Source: Planktomarina karensis
GTDB taxonomy: Bacteria; Pseudomonadota; Alphaproteobacteria; Rhodobacterales; Rhodobacteraceae
Length of the DNA stretch: 64,000 nucleotides
Direction: 5' to 3'
NCBI GenBank assembly: GCA_951541495.1
Contig: CATOCL010000004.1
Coordinates: 1 to 64,000 of the forward strand
The notes beneath the pieces were generated by a model. That model had not been told where the DNA came from. It was given only the letters and a program-made list of their open reading frames with translations, and searched no databases. The translations under genes and the position numbers were made by a program. Positions within the stretch are counted from its first letter, which is position 1; each line of letters starts with the position of its first letter. Shown here piece by piece: positions 24,373-34,017 of the stretch.

Positions 24373-25400
24373 TGATCTTTGTTGGAACAATTTGTGCAGT
24401 GTTATGGATAACTGGGTGGGCAATGAAGGCACCAATTAAGCAACGCCAGTTAATGATAGGTGTTGTTTTTGCTGCAGTAATTCTTGGACATATTGTCTTG
24501 CCACTGGAGCACCCAGTTCGTGTTAATACGGGTGGGTCGTGGCACATCTGGGCTATGGTGGCTGGGTTTGGTGTAATAATTTTGATATATCGGACTGGTT
24601 TGCGGCAACTCCGTGGAAGAGTGCGTAAAACTGTTGCCAATAATGACAAGCATATGTCTGATACCGAGCTAGATCGTTACGCCCGACATATTGTGATGCC
24701 TGAAATTGGTGGATCCGGTCAGATGCGTCTCAGAAGGGCTAAAGTTTTGGTGATTGGTGCCGGTGGCCTGGGTGCGCCTGCAATGCAGTATCTGGCGGCA
24801 GCGGGAGTTGGAACGATTGGGGTGATAGACGAGGATGTGGTTGAGGCCAGTAATTTGCAGAGGCAAATTATCCATCGAGACTCTGATATTGGGTTGGCTA
24901 AAGTGGAGTCAGCGGCACAATCAATTCGCGCATTAAATCCGTATGTTGCGGTAAAAACCTATCGACGAAAGTTCGAGGTTGATATTGCAGAGGCATTAAT
25001 TTCTGAATACGATATTGTGCTGGATGGGACAGATAATTTTAATACACGGTATATGGTCAATAGGGCGTGCGTGGTACAAAAGGTGCCACTGGTAAGTGGT
25101 GCGCTCACTCAGTGGGAAGGCCAATTGTCTGTCTTTGATCCAGACCAGTCTGGGCCTTGCTACCAATGCGTCTTCCCAGAGGTTCCCAATGCAGAGATTG
25201 CAGGAACATGTGCACAGGTTGGAGTATTTTCTGCTCTGCCAGGGGTTATAGGTAGCCTGATGGCAGGCGAGGCGCTCAAGTATCTCCTAGATGCTGGAAA
25301 GCCGTTGCGTGGAAAACTTGCAATTTATAACATTCTAGATGCAGAAACCCGCGTTATATCAACAAATGTGTCGGCTGATTGTCCGATATGCCAGTCTTAG
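24372..25400 (+). CDS. moeB: MoeB/ThiF-type adenylyltransferase with N-terminal membrane segment
   Basis: E1-like enzyme that adenylates the C-terminus of MoaD (or a related sulfur carrier) for molybdopterin synthesis. The catalytic part starts near Met95 (SDTELDRYARHIVMPEIGGSGQ), has the nucleotide loop GAGGLGAPAMQYLAAAGVG and NLQRQIIH, and ends with a zinc-binding pair CYQC...CPIC. Residues 1-94 form an extension with three hydrophobic segments (about 3-17, 26-43, 57-75), so the protein may be tethered to the inner membrane. MoeB function fits the xdh molybdoenzyme genes, but ThiF-type thiamine activity is not excluded. The frame is uninterrupted from 24372. Confidence 0.85.
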   Translation: MIFVGTICAVLWITGWAMKAPIKQRQLMIGVVFAAVILGHIVLPLEHPVRVNTGGSWHIWAMVAGFGVIILIYRTGLRQLRGRVRKTVANNDKHMSDTELDRYARHIVMPEIGGSGQMRLRRAKVLVIGAGGLGAPAMQYLAAAGVGTIGVIDEDVVEASNLQRQIIHRDSDIGLAKVESAAQSIRALNPYVAVKTYRRKFEVDIAEALISEYDIVLDGTDNFNTRYMVNRACVVQKVPLVSGALTQWEGQLSVFDPDQSGPCYQCVFPEVPNAEIAGTCAQVGVFSALPGVIGSLMAGEALKYLLDAGKPLRGKLAIYNILDAETRVISTNVSADCPICQS

Positions 25401-25422
25401 CTGTTAAACCGAAAGGCCATTC

Positions 25423-27435
25423 ATGATCCTACTTAACACGTGGCAAACGCCCTTTGGGCTCGCACCGTTTGATAGAATTTTAGATTCTGACTTTTCTCCA
25501 GCCATGGACAAGGCACTAGAGATTGCTTTGGCTGGTATATTGGAAATTGCAGAAAGTTCGGAAATACCAACTTTTGAAAATACTATCATTGCGCAGGAGG
25601 AGGCGGAGTCTGTTCTTGAACAGGTAGCATCAGTTTTCTACACGCTCGCGGGATGTGACAGCAATGTAGTCCGAGAGGAACTGCAACGTGAATTCGCTCC
25701 TAAAATTTCAGCCTACTCATCTACTGTCTCATCAAACAAGAAACTCTTTGAACGAATTGAGTATTTATGGAGTAACCGATCTTCCTTAAACCTTTCGCCG
25801 GAGCAAGAAAGGGTCTTGATGCTCACCCATCGGAGTTTTGTCAGGGCTGGCTCGCAGCTCAAAGGCAAAGCTGCGGATAGAATGGCCCAAATAAAATCAC
25901 GACTAGCGACATTAGGAACAAATTTTACTCAAAACCTCTTGGCGGATGAACGTGATTGGTTTCTAAATTTGACAGATGCTGATCTATTGGGTCTGCCTGA
26001 TTTTGTTGTTGCTTCGGCACGAGCCGCAGGACAAGAAAAAGGTGCTAATGGACCTGTTGTGACCTTATCACGCTCGTTGACTGTTCCGTTTCTACAATTT
26101 TCTGAGCGCCGAGACCTTAGGGAAATTGTTTATAAGGCTTGGACATCGCGTGGTGCAAATGGAGGTGCGACAGATAATAGAAATGCTGCCACTGAAACTC
26201 TAGAGTTGCGCCATGAAAAAGCAACGCTATTGGGGTTCGATTGCTTTGCCGATTTTAAACTTACAACTGAGATGGCTAAGACACCAAGACGAGTGCGTGA
26301 GTTACTGATGGAGGTTTGGGCTCCAGCAAAGGCTTGTGCCGACATTGATGCAAAAATTTTAGAGAAAATGATGGAGAAAGATGGGATCAGAGGTCCACTA
26401 AAAGCTTGGGATTGGCGTTATTATGCAGAAAAACGGCGACTGGCAGACCATAATTTAAATGAGACCGAGTTAAAACCCTATCTAAAATTAGAGCAAATGA
26501 TTGCTGCCGCTTTTGACTGTGCCTCCCGGCTGTTTGGATTGTCATTCAAAGAAGTGAAACAGCCACTTTATCACCCAGATGCACGGGTGTGGGAGGTTAG
26601 TCGTAATGGAAGACACCTAGCATTATTTATTGGTGACTATTTTGCGAGGAGCAGTAAGCGCTCTGGTGCGTGGTGCTCAGCCCTACAAAGCCAACGCAAG
26701 AAACCTGATATGCGCTCCCCAATTGTGATTAATGTTTGCAATTTTGCGAAGCCGATAGAGGGTGAAGTGCCACTACTATCATTTGACGACGCCCGTACTT
26801 TATTTCATGAATTTGGCCATGCATTACACCAGATGTTAAGTGCCGTCACTTATTCTGCAGTGTCTGGGACCTCTGTTGCACGTGATTTTGTCGAACTGCC
26901 CAGTCAACTTTATGAGCATTGGCTCGAGCAACCAGAAGTTCTTCAGAAATTTGCAATTCATGCAGAAACTGGTGAGCCCATGCCCAGAGATTTGTTAAAA
27001 CGAATGTTGGGGGCAGCTAACTTTGATATGGGCTTCCAAACTGTGGAGTATATTGCTTCAGCACTAGTAGACTTGACGTTTCATGAGGGCCCTGCGCCAG
27101 TTGATATCATGGCACGACAGACTGAAATTTTATCTGAAATTAACATGCCAGACGCTATTGGGATGCGGCACGCAACCCCTCAGTTTGCTCACGTATTCGC
27201 TGGGGATGGATATTCCAGTGCCTATTACAGTTATATGTGGTCTGAGGTCATGGACGCTGATGCGTTTGCTTCTTTTGAAAGTTTAGGTGGTGCATTCGAC
27301 CCAGAGCGCGCGCAGTCATTACATGACTGTATACTTTCAAAAGGTGGTAGCGAAGATGCGGAGCAATTATATTTAGCTTTCCGTGGTAGGATGCCTGATG
27401 CCAGCGCGTTATTAAAAAACCGCGGATTGGATTAA
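25423..27435 (+). CDS. M3-family zinc oligopeptidase
   Basis: Cytoplasmic metallopeptidase of the thimet/oligopeptidase A/Dcp family that degrades short peptides. The zinc motif HEFGHALHQ is seen at about residues 463-471 and the C-terminal substrate-binding stretch FAHVFAGDGYSSAYYSYMWSEVMDADAF is conserved. 670 residues, normal. The N-terminus TPFGLAPFDRILDSDFSPAM is shared by PrlC and Dcp and does not separate them. It starts 22 bases after moeB and probably ends that operon; it converges on the SH3 gene with only 4 bases between stops. Confidence 0.93.
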   Translation: MILLNTWQTPFGLAPFDRILDSDFSPAMDKALEIALAGILEIAESSEIPTFENTIIAQEEAESVLEQVASVFYTLAGCDSNVVREELQREFAPKISAYSSTVSSNKKLFERIEYLWSNRSSLNLSPEQERVLMLTHRSFVRAGSQLKGKAADRMAQIKSRLATLGTNFTQNLLADERDWFLNLTDADLLGLPDFVVASARAAGQEKGANGPVVTLSRSLTVPFLQFSERRDLREIVYKAWTSRGANGGATDNRNAATETLELRHEKATLLGFDCFADFKLTTEMAKTPRRVRELLMEVWAPAKACADIDAKILEKMMEKDGIRGPLKAWDWRYYAEKRRLADHNLNETELKPYLKLEQMIAAAFDCASRLFGLSFKEVKQPLYHPDARVWEVSRNGRHLALFIGDYFARSSKRSGAWCSALQSQRKKPDMRSPIVINVCNFAKPIEGEVPLLSFDDARTLFHEFGHALHQMLSAVTYSAVSGTSVARDFVELPSQLYEHWLEQPEVLQKFAIHAETGEPMPRDLLKRMLGAANFDMGFQTVEYIASALVDLTFHEGPAPVDIMARQTEILSEINMPDAIGMRHATPQFAHVFAGDGYSSAYYSYMWSEVMDADAFASFESLGGAFDPERAQSLHDCILSKGGSEDAEQLYLAFRGRMPDASALLKNRGLD

Positions 27436-27439
27436 AGTG

Positions 27440-27949
27440 TTAATCAAAAATATCATCAGAGTTGACGCCCCATAGTGCTGTTTTTTGCACCCAACCTTTG
27501 TATCCGCCGGCTGTTACTTTGCACCATTGAATTTCGCAAGCATTAAGGCGGGCAATTACATTTTGCTGCAGTTGGGCTTTGCTTAAAGACTCAGATTTGG
27601 GTTGTTGTTTTAAATCCAAAAGTTCATCGCGAACCACAACCATACGTGATCCTGAAAGTAGTGAGTAGTGGATCCACCCACCGGCTCCTTCAAAGTCTAG
27701 TACTTTGCGCCAGTGGCCATGTTCGGCGACCACCTGGAGCGGCGTGTTGCGATGTTTTAAAATCCAATCAATCCGGTGAGACAATGAGGGTCCGCGGCGG
27801 ACATTTCCCTCACTGGCCTTCAAGGATACAAAACGAGGTAGTGGGAGATTAGTTTCTGCACCACGAATGAGCGTGTCTGCCGCTGCACCATGAACAAAAA
27901 ATAGCAGAGAAATAGCTAAGTAAGCAATTGCTGATATTTTTTGTTTCAT
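27440..27949 (-). CDS. Secreted bacterial SH3-domain protein
   Basis: A 169-residue exported protein with a signal peptide (LAISLLFFVHGAAA-DT) and two bacterial SH3-type repeats. The first begins VSLKASEGNVRRGPSLSHRIDWIL and continues LQVVAEHGHWRKVLDFEGAGGWIHYSLLSG; the second, shorter one ends CKVTAGGYKGWVQKTALWGV. Such proteins (YgiM/YraI-like) bind the cell wall. A pair of cysteines (CEIQWC) lies in the second repeat. The function is not known. It is a single-gene unit with its promoter in the AT-rich region after 27949. Confidence 0.8.
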   Translation of the reverse strand: MKQKISAIAYLAISLLFFVHGAAADTLIRGAETNLPLPRFVSLKASEGNVRRGPSLSHRIDWILKHRNTPLQVVAEHGHWRKVLDFEGAGGWIHYSLLSGSRMVVVRDELLDLKQQPKSESLSKAQLQQNVIARLNACEIQWCKVTAGGYKGWVQKTALWGVNSDDIFD

Positions 27950-28088
27950 AATGCTGCCTAAAATTAATTACATTTATCATTTTTGGACTGAATATACATT
28001 AATTTTATTTGCCACATAAGACCGATACAGAGAAGAGGAAAAAATGTAAATTTTTATCGATATGCCTGGTAGGCTAGATTAGTGTTTT

Positions 28089-28100
28089 GTTTGCGCAAAC
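28089..28100. promoter_or_regulatory. 12-bp palindrome, candidate operator of the downstream dehydrogenase gene
   Basis: GTTTGCGCAAAC is a perfect dyad flanked by TTT and AAA one base out on each side. It lies 129 bases upstream of the ATG at 28229 in an otherwise AT-rich 279-base gap. Candidate binding site of an unidentified dimeric regulator. Confidence 0.45.
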
Positions 28101-28228
28101 CAAATACTTTATCTGTATAGTTAAAATAACTGCTTAAGTCGGTTTTTGTGAATGGGTGGTCGGCAAGCCTTCCCATTTTTAAATAAGTTGGGGCAATGTG
28201 GCCGCAATACGAAAAGGAGTCGCATGTG

Positions 28229-30727
28229 ATGAAAACACAGGTAAAAGCTTTGGTTGTTGGAGGTGGTGCTGTTGGGACCTCTATTGCCTATCATCTTGGT
28301 AAGCGCGGCTGGGATACGATGTTGATTGAACGTGACGAACTTACCTCTGGCTCCACATGGCATGCGGCAGGGCTTCTTCCGCTATTTAATATGTCTTATG
28401 CAACCACTCACATACACAAGTATTCTGTTGATTTTTATAAGAGTCTGGAATCTGAAACGGGGCTGAATGCTGGTTTCGCCGTCGTAGGTAATTTACGAAT
28501 GGCACAGACAGATGCCAGAATGGACGAATATAAATTATACGCTTCAACAGCAGAAACCTGCGGTGTGCCCTATGAGTTCATGACACCTGAAGCAATCAAA
28601 AAAAAGTGGCCATTGATCAACACTGAAGATTTGAAAGGTGCCCTTTATCACAGTACGGATGGCTATATTAATCCTGCCGACGTTACGATGGCCATGGCCA
28701 AGGGGGCCCGTCAGTTTGGTGTTAAAATTGAGCGAAAATGGCAGGCTGATGCTTTTAGTTGGACAGGAACCCATTGGGAAGTCACCTGCACTAAAATGGC
28801 CGAAAAGGGGGGTAATCTTGTGCCGTCGGAGGAACAAGTTGTTATAACAGCGGAGCATGTGGTGACAGCTTCCGGTAACCATGCACAGCGCACAGCTAAA
28901 ATGTTGAATATCAAGATACCGGCTATCCCAGTTGAGCATCAATTTATAGTAATGGAGAAGGATCCATCACTGGTTGAATACCGCGAGGCGGGTAATTTGG
29001 AACATCCTGTGATCCGTGACGCTGACGCTCAGAGTTATGTACGTGAGGAGCGGGGTGGGTGGATTTTGGGTGTCTATGAGAAAGATGCGCCAGCTCGTTT
29101 TGAGCATGGTGTGCCTGATAGCTTCCGGGCAGATCTATTCCCACTCGCACTTGAGAGAATTGAAGAGCAGTACATGGCCATGATACATAGGATTCCATCC
29201 TGTGCTGAAAGTGGTCTTAAGGGTGATTTTAACGGTCCGATTTGCTACACGCCAGATGGAAATCCACTCGTGGGACCTGCCCCTGGATTGCGTAACATGT
29301 GGTTGGCCGAAGGCTTCAGCTTTGGAATAACAGCGGCTGGAGGTACTGGCTATTACATGGCGCAAATGATGGTGGATGGCGAAGCCGAAATTGATATGGC
29401 CAGTCTGGATCCTAAACGTTACGGCAGCTGGATGACTACTGAATTTGCCATGAGAAAAAATGAAGAATGTTATGATCATGTTTATGTCCTGCACCACCCC
29501 GATGAGGAGCGGCCAGCGGCGCGTCCTTTACGTACTGCGCCAGCCTATGACCGCCAGAGGGAGAGGGGAGCGCAATTTGGATGGGTGAACGGCTGGGAGC
29601 GTCCCAATTACTTTGGACCAGTAAATGCTGAAGAAGATTTTGACCATAAATCTCGTAGCTTTCGGCGTGGTGATTGGTGGAAATACGCCGTTGAAGAAGC
29701 GAAGGCTATACGTGAAGGGGTAGGGCTGGTGGACGCCACGGCGTTTACGAAGCATATAGTGAAGGGACCGGGGGCGACCGCCTTTCTGGATTGGTTTACT
29801 TGTAATAAACTTCCCCGGATTGGCCGGATCAACCTAACCTACGCGCTCACGTCTCACGGTACGACTAGAACAGAGTATACAATAGTAAGATTATCAGAAA
29901 ATGAGTTTTACCTTGTTTCTGCGGGAGCTTGGACGGCTTATGACCAAGACTACTTAAAAAAATCGATTGAAGATAAAGAATCTGAATTTGGACGAATTGA
30001 ACTGCAAGATGTCACGACACAATGGGGCGTTTTTGCTATTGCGGGGCCAAAGTCTCGGGATGTGCTTTCTGAAATTATCAATGACCCAAATCCGGCGACA
30101 GCGTTATCTAACAAGCGTTTCCCCTGGCTATCTGCCAAGCAAATTGAGTTAGGAATGTGTCCAGTCAATGCTATCCGCGTTGCTTATACCGGTGAGTTAG
30201 GTTGGGAATTGCATCATCCAATGGAAATGCAGAACTATCTATTCGATTTAATTGAAAAAACTGGAAAAAAGCATGGTATGAAGTTAGTGGGAGCTCGCGC
30301 TCAGAATTGGCTTAGACAAGAGAAATCATACCGGGCTTTTGGCAATGAGCTTGGTCGAGACGCTACTCCACTGGAAGCAGACTTGCCACGATTTGTGGAT
30401 TTAACCAAAAACTTTCATGGCAAGGCAGAAATGGAGGCAGCTGGCATCCGTGTTCAATGCTGCACCCTCTTAATTGACGGGCCCCTAGATGCTGACCCTT
30501 GGGGTCGTGAAGTGCTTTATCATGGGGATGACCGCGTGGGTCGTCTTACGTCTGGTGGCTATTCGGTACATTTCAAGAAATCTATTGGTATGGGCTACGT
30601 TTCTCCAAAGTTGGCTGTTGCTGGCACAAAGCTCAAGGTGAAAATTCTGGATCAATTGTGGGATTGCGTCGTTGTCGAAGATAGCCCTTATGACCCAAAA
30701 AATGAGACTATCCGTTTAGATGGCTGA
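28229..30727 (+). CDS. FAD-dependent dimethylglycine/sarcosine dehydrogenase-like protein
   Basis: An 832-residue fusion: DAO-type FAD domain (VVGGGAVGTSIAYHLG at the N-terminus), a central FAO-type domain, and a C-terminal GcvT-like folate-binding domain (GYSVHFKKSIGMGYVSPKLA). His45 in SGSTWHAAGLLP corresponds to the residue that carries covalent FAD in mammalian sarcosine and dimethylglycine dehydrogenases. It likely demethylates an N-methylglycine compound, passing the one-carbon unit to tetrahydrofolate. I chose the ATG at 28229 (GTG at 28226 also possible), served by AAGGAG at 28214-28219; an ATG at 28196 lies upstream of that site. The exact substrate is not certain. It is monocistronic and converges on the DAO gene. 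Confidence 0.88.
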   Translation: MKTQVKALVVGGGAVGTSIAYHLGKRGWDTMLIERDELTSGSTWHAAGLLPLFNMSYATTHIHKYSVDFYKSLESETGLNAGFAVVGNLRMAQTDARMDEYKLYASTAETCGVPYEFMTPEAIKKKWPLINTEDLKGALYHSTDGYINPADVTMAMAKGARQFGVKIERKWQADAFSWTGTHWEVTCTKMAEKGGNLVPSEEQVVITAEHVVTASGNHAQRTAKMLNIKIPAIPVEHQFIVMEKDPSLVEYREAGNLEHPVIRDADAQSYVREERGGWILGVYEKDAPARFEHGVPDSFRADLFPLALERIEEQYMAMIHRIPSCAESGLKGDFNGPICYTPDGNPLVGPAPGLRNMWLAEGFSFGITAAGGTGYYMAQMMVDGEAEIDMASLDPKRYGSWMTTEFAMRKNEECYDHVYVLHHPDEERPAARPLRTAPAYDRQRERGAQFGWVNGWERPNYFGPVNAEEDFDHKSRSFRRGDWWKYAVEEAKAIREGVGLVDATAFTKHIVKGPGATAFLDWFTCNKLPRIGRINLTYALTSHGTTRTEYTIVRLSENEFYLVSAGAWTAYDQDYLKKSIEDKESEFGRIELQDVTTQWGVFAIAGPKSRDVLSEIINDPNPATALSNKRFPWLSAKQIELGMCPVNAIRVAYTGELGWELHHPMEMQNYLFDLIEKTGKKHGMKLVGARAQNWLRQEKSYRAFGNELGRDATPLEADLPRFVDLTKNFHGKAEMEAAGIRVQCCTLLIDGPLDADPWGREVLYHGDDRVGRLTSGGYSVHFKKSIGMGYVSPKLAVAGTKLKVKILDQLWDCVVVEDSPYDPKNETIRLDG

Positions 30728-30768
30728 AATTAACGACTTGGTGACACGAGTATTTCAGAAAAATAAAA

Positions 30769-31848
30769 TTAAGATGGGAATCGGCTAGGACTTAAATCTG
30801 ATAATATTTTTGAGTCAAAGTTTGGTTCTTTTCCGACTGCTACATCTGCGATGAATTGTGATGCAGCGGGGGCTGTAAAAAAACCATATCCACCTTGGCC
30901 TACAGCCCAAATGAAGCTGCTATCTTTTTGTGCTGGTCCCAATACTAAACTTCTGTCTGGCGCAAAGGTGCGCAAGCCTGCCCAAGATGCAACTGGTCGA
31001 GTTACGGGCGCAGTGACATAATCTTGATAACGAGCCAAAGCTTCAGCTAGGTCCAACTCATGAGCCCAGGCATCCATCGGTGGGCTCGGTGTCTCTTCTG
31101 CTAAAGATATAATCAAACCGCCAGCATCTGGCTTTGCATACCAACGCTCACCGGGTCCAAAGAGTACGGGCCACCCTTTAACGTCTAAATTAGACGGTGG
31201 TAAAAGTCTGGCAACGCTTCGCCGCATTGGAGTAAGACCAATTTCAGGAATATTGGCCATCTCTGCAACTTTATCTCCCCAGGCTCCAGCCGCATTAATT
31301 AGAATTTTGGCCATAAAGGAGCCCTGATCCGTGTCCAGCCGCCAACCATAAGACATCTTTTTGATCGATTTTACTTCATGATTTGTCTCAATCTGGCCTC
31401 CATTGTCACGGAGTAGGCGAGCAAAATTTTGGACCATCATATCTGTATCGATGTCTTGTGCTGTCCCACTTACCGCTGCTCTAAGCACATCGTTTTGATT
31501 CAGAATTGGAACCATACCCACCGCTTCTCTCATGGAGATTTCAGTGAGGTCCATTTGTACTAGATCGGATTCATATTGAGTTTCTTCACCACGCAAGCAC
31601 AACAACATAAACCCACGCGGGCTTAATACCCCGGTTAGGAGGCTATCAAAGTCCTTACGGCTAGCTTTTGCGAGTGCTATTGTAGATGGGCTGCCGTAAT
31701 TCACTTCGTAAAGAGCGGCTGACCTTCCTGAGGAATGATATGCCAGATGTGGCTCCCGCTCAAGAACAAGGCATTTCCCAAGTGAAGAAAGGCGAGCTGC
31801 GGCAGAGATGCCTGCGATGCCTCCCCCAATTACTAAAAAATCAAACAT
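30769..31848 (-). CDS. DAO-family FAD-dependent oxidoreductase
   Basis: A 359-residue flavoprotein of the glycine oxidase/D-amino acid oxidase fold. It has the N-terminal dinucleotide motif VIGGGIAGISAAARLSSLG, then HSSGRSAALYEVNYGSP, and the C-terminal FAD contact FIWAVGQGGYGFFTAPAASQ. It should oxidise an amine or 2-hydroxy acid, but substrate residues cannot be assigned. It lies downstream of the purine importer on the minus strand, separated by an intrinsic terminator, so it may be read partly from that operon. Confidence 0.82.
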   Translation of the reverse strand: MFDFLVIGGGIAGISAAARLSSLGKCLVLEREPHLAYHSSGRSAALYEVNYGSPSTIALAKASRKDFDSLLTGVLSPRGFMLLCLRGEETQYESDLVQMDLTEISMREAVGMVPILNQNDVLRAAVSGTAQDIDTDMMVQNFARLLRDNGGQIETNHEVKSIKKMSYGWRLDTDQGSFMAKILINAAGAWGDKVAEMANIPEIGLTPMRRSVARLLPPSNLDVKGWPVLFGPGERWYAKPDAGGLIISLAEETPSPPMDAWAHELDLAEALARYQDYVTAPVTRPVASWAGLRTFAPDRSLVLGPAQKDSSFIWAVGQGGYGFFTAPAASQFIADVAVGKEPNFDSKILSDLSPSRFPS

Positions 31849-31881
31849 TATTTGCTCTAAAAAATAATTTAATTATAAAGG

Positions 31882-31905
31882 AAAAAAAGGAGACCAGAGG
31901 CCTCC
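31882..31905 (-). terminator. Intrinsic terminator/attenuator after the second BMP gene
   Basis: Read on the minus strand, GGAGGCC, a TCT loop and GGTCTCC (one G-T pair) form a 7-bp stem followed by seven T. It separates the importer operon from the DAO gene. Confidence 0.7.
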
Positions 31906-31932
31906 TTTTAATAGCAATTGATTTACGTATGA

Positions 31933-33003
31933 CTAGTTTGGCATTTCGCTATCAATTCCTTGGACATAAAAGCCCATACCAAGCAACGTACCGTCGTCGG
32001 CAGTCTCTCCTCTAGCTAACCATGCTGAACCGTCTTGCTTGTTAACAGGGCCTGTAAAGGCGTGGTAAGACCCGTCTCTTAATCTTGCAAGCAGGGCCTC
32101 AGCAGATGCCTTAACGTCAGCAGGCACGGCTGAAGTAATTTCACCAATACCGACCATGCCAGCGCCAATACCATCCCAAGTACTTGTTGATGACCATGTT
32201 CCGTCCATAACAGCTTGAGTGCGCGCGATATAGTATGGAGCCCAGTTGTCAATTATGGATGATACCCTAGGCTTAGGACCATATTCGGACATGTCGGATG
32301 CCTGGCCAAACGTAATTACGTTTCCAGCCGCCTGTGCAGCCGCCTGTGGTGCTGTTGAATCTGTATGTTGCAAAACAACATCAGCGCCTTGCTCAATTAA
32401 AACTTTTGCAGCGTCAGCTTCTTTTGTTGGATCAAACCAAGTGTAAGCCCAAATTATTTTGAATTGGACATCAGGGTTCACATCCTTGGCGTGAATGTAG
32501 GCAGCATTTATCCCTCGAATAACTTCAGGAATGGGAAAAGAACCAATATAGCCAACAATGTTTGATTTTGTCATGTGGCCGGCAATGTGGCCTTGAACAG
32601 CACGACCCTCATAAAAGCGTGCTGAGTAAATCGACACGTTATCAGCCATCTTGTACCCAGTGGCATGCTCAAATTTTACATTTGGAAATTTAGCTGCAAC
32701 GTTAATCGTTGGGTCCATATAGCCAAAGGAGGTTGTGAAAATCAAATCAGCACCCTTAAGTGCCATATCCGTCATAACGCGCTCTGAATCTGGACCCTCT
32801 GGTACGCTTTCAACGTACATAGTTTCAACTTTATCACCAAATTTAGCTACGACAGCTTTGCGAGCTTGATCGTGCTCATAGGTCCAGCCGCCGTCACCAA
32901 CTGGCCCAACGTATACGAAGCCGACTTTAGTTTTGTCAGCAAGCGAACCTGAGGCCGCTGTCAAAGCCAGCGCAGCGCCGGCTAGAATAGATCTAAATTT
33001 CAT
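31933..33003 (-). CDS. BMP-family ABC importer substrate-binding protein (second system, probable purine)
   Basis: A 356-residue periplasmic binding protein of the BMP/PnrA class with signal peptide (FRSILAGAALALTAASGSLA-DK) and BMP domain (VGFVYVGPVGDGGWTYEHDQ, MALKGADLIFTTSFGYMD, QHTDSTAPQAAAQAAG). I chose the ATG at 33003 because GGGGGGA precedes it; an ATG-like start at 33018 overlaps that site. It is the last gene of an operon starting with xdhABC, so a purine base or related ligand is likely. It is clearly different in sequence from the binding protein at 13890, so the two importers probably have separate ligands. Confidence 0.9.
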   Translation of the reverse strand: MKFRSILAGAALALTAASGSLADKTKVGFVYVGPVGDGGWTYEHDQARKAVVAKFGDKVETMYVESVPEGPDSERVMTDMALKGADLIFTTSFGYMDPTINVAAKFPNVKFEHATGYKMADNVSIYSARFYEGRAVQGHIAGHMTKSNIVGYIGSFPIPEVIRGINAAYIHAKDVNPDVQFKIIWAYTWFDPTKEADAAKVLIEQGADVVLQHTDSTAPQAAAQAAGNVITFGQASDMSEYGPKPRVSSIIDNWAPYYIARTQAVMDGTWSSTSTWDGIGAGMVGIGEITSAVPADVKASAEALLARLRDGSYHAFTGPVNKQDGSAWLARGETADDGTLLGMGFYVQGIDSEMPN

Positions 33004-33029
33004 TAGGTTTCCCCCCATTTAAAAGTACC

Positions 33030-33962
33030 TCATCGTGAGGCATGAAACACGCGGCTGAGAGCCGCGGGTGCGTTAAGAGCTGACTTTGCACGATTAGCAG
33101 ACATCGCCACCAGCACTATGATAGTTATTAGATACGGTGACATGGACAAATACTCAACTGGAATTGACACACCTGCCGCTTGAAGGTTGAGTTGAAGTAC
33201 TGCAACCCCACCAAAAAGATACGCGCCCAGTAGTATCCGTTCAGGTTTCCAACTTGCAAAAACAACAATAGCCAAGGCAATCCAACCCGATCCCGCAGTC
33301 ATACCTTCTGTCCACTGTGGAACTCGAACTAATGAAAGTGCCGCCCCACCGAGCCCCGCACAAGCCCCACCAAACATGATCGACATAACCCTCACCCGCA
33401 CTACTTTATATCCTAGCGCATGGGCAGCATCATGGCTCTCGCCAACTGCTCTTAGGATAAGTCCACTACGTGTATATTTCAAAAACCACCAAACGCCCGC
33501 CACCAATGAAAGTGCAGCATAAACTGTAAAGTCATGAGAAAATAAAATAGGACCAAGTATTGGGATGTCACTGATTAAAGGTAAGTCAAGTTTGTAAGTA
33601 GTGGGAGGCTTAATACCAACATAGCTCTGACCAAGCAGAGCTGAAAGGCCAAGTCCAAACAGCGTAAGCGCCAATCCTGTGGCGACCTGGTTTGACAGAA
33701 AGTATTGGGTCAAAACTGCAAATATCAGGGATATAGCAGCACCACCTAATGCTGCACATAGAAAGCCGATCATAGGGGAGCCGGTTAGAACTGCCGCTGC
33801 AAATCCACAAATAGCACCCACAATCATCATCCCCTCGACGCCTAAATTTAGAACGCCAGATTTTTCAACTACCAATTCCCCGATCGAAGCGAGTAATATG
33901 GGCGTAGATGCGACCATGAGTGACGCTACAAGCAAAGTAGGGCTAATGGCTGATAGATCCAT
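33030..33962 (-). CDS. BMP-type ABC importer permease (second system)
   Basis: A 310-residue inner-membrane permease, BPD_transp_2 family, with the diagnostic LVVEKSGVLNLGVEGMMIVGA near residue 30-50 and the coupling loop LRAVGESHDAAHALGYKV. Compared with its paralogue at 17634-18773 it lacks the extended C-terminus. It lies between the other permease (55 bases upstream in the direction of transcription) and the binding-protein gene. Confidence 0.92.
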   Translation of the reverse strand: MDLSAISPTLLVASLMVASTPILLASIGELVVEKSGVLNLGVEGMMIVGAICGFAAAVLTGSPMIGFLCAALGGAAISLIFAVLTQYFLSNQVATGLALTLFGLGLSALLGQSYVGIKPPTTYKLDLPLISDIPILGPILFSHDFTVYAALSLVAGVWWFLKYTRSGLILRAVGESHDAAHALGYKVVRVRVMSIMFGGACAGLGGAALSLVRVPQWTEGMTAGSGWIALAIVVFASWKPERILLGAYLFGGVAVLQLNLQAAGVSIPVEYLSMSPYLITIIVLVAMSANRAKSALNAPAALSRVFHASR

Positions 33963-34017
33963 TATGCAGTCCCTATATTTATATTTAGTGAAGAGACCAC
34001 TTTTATTAAGATATCTC

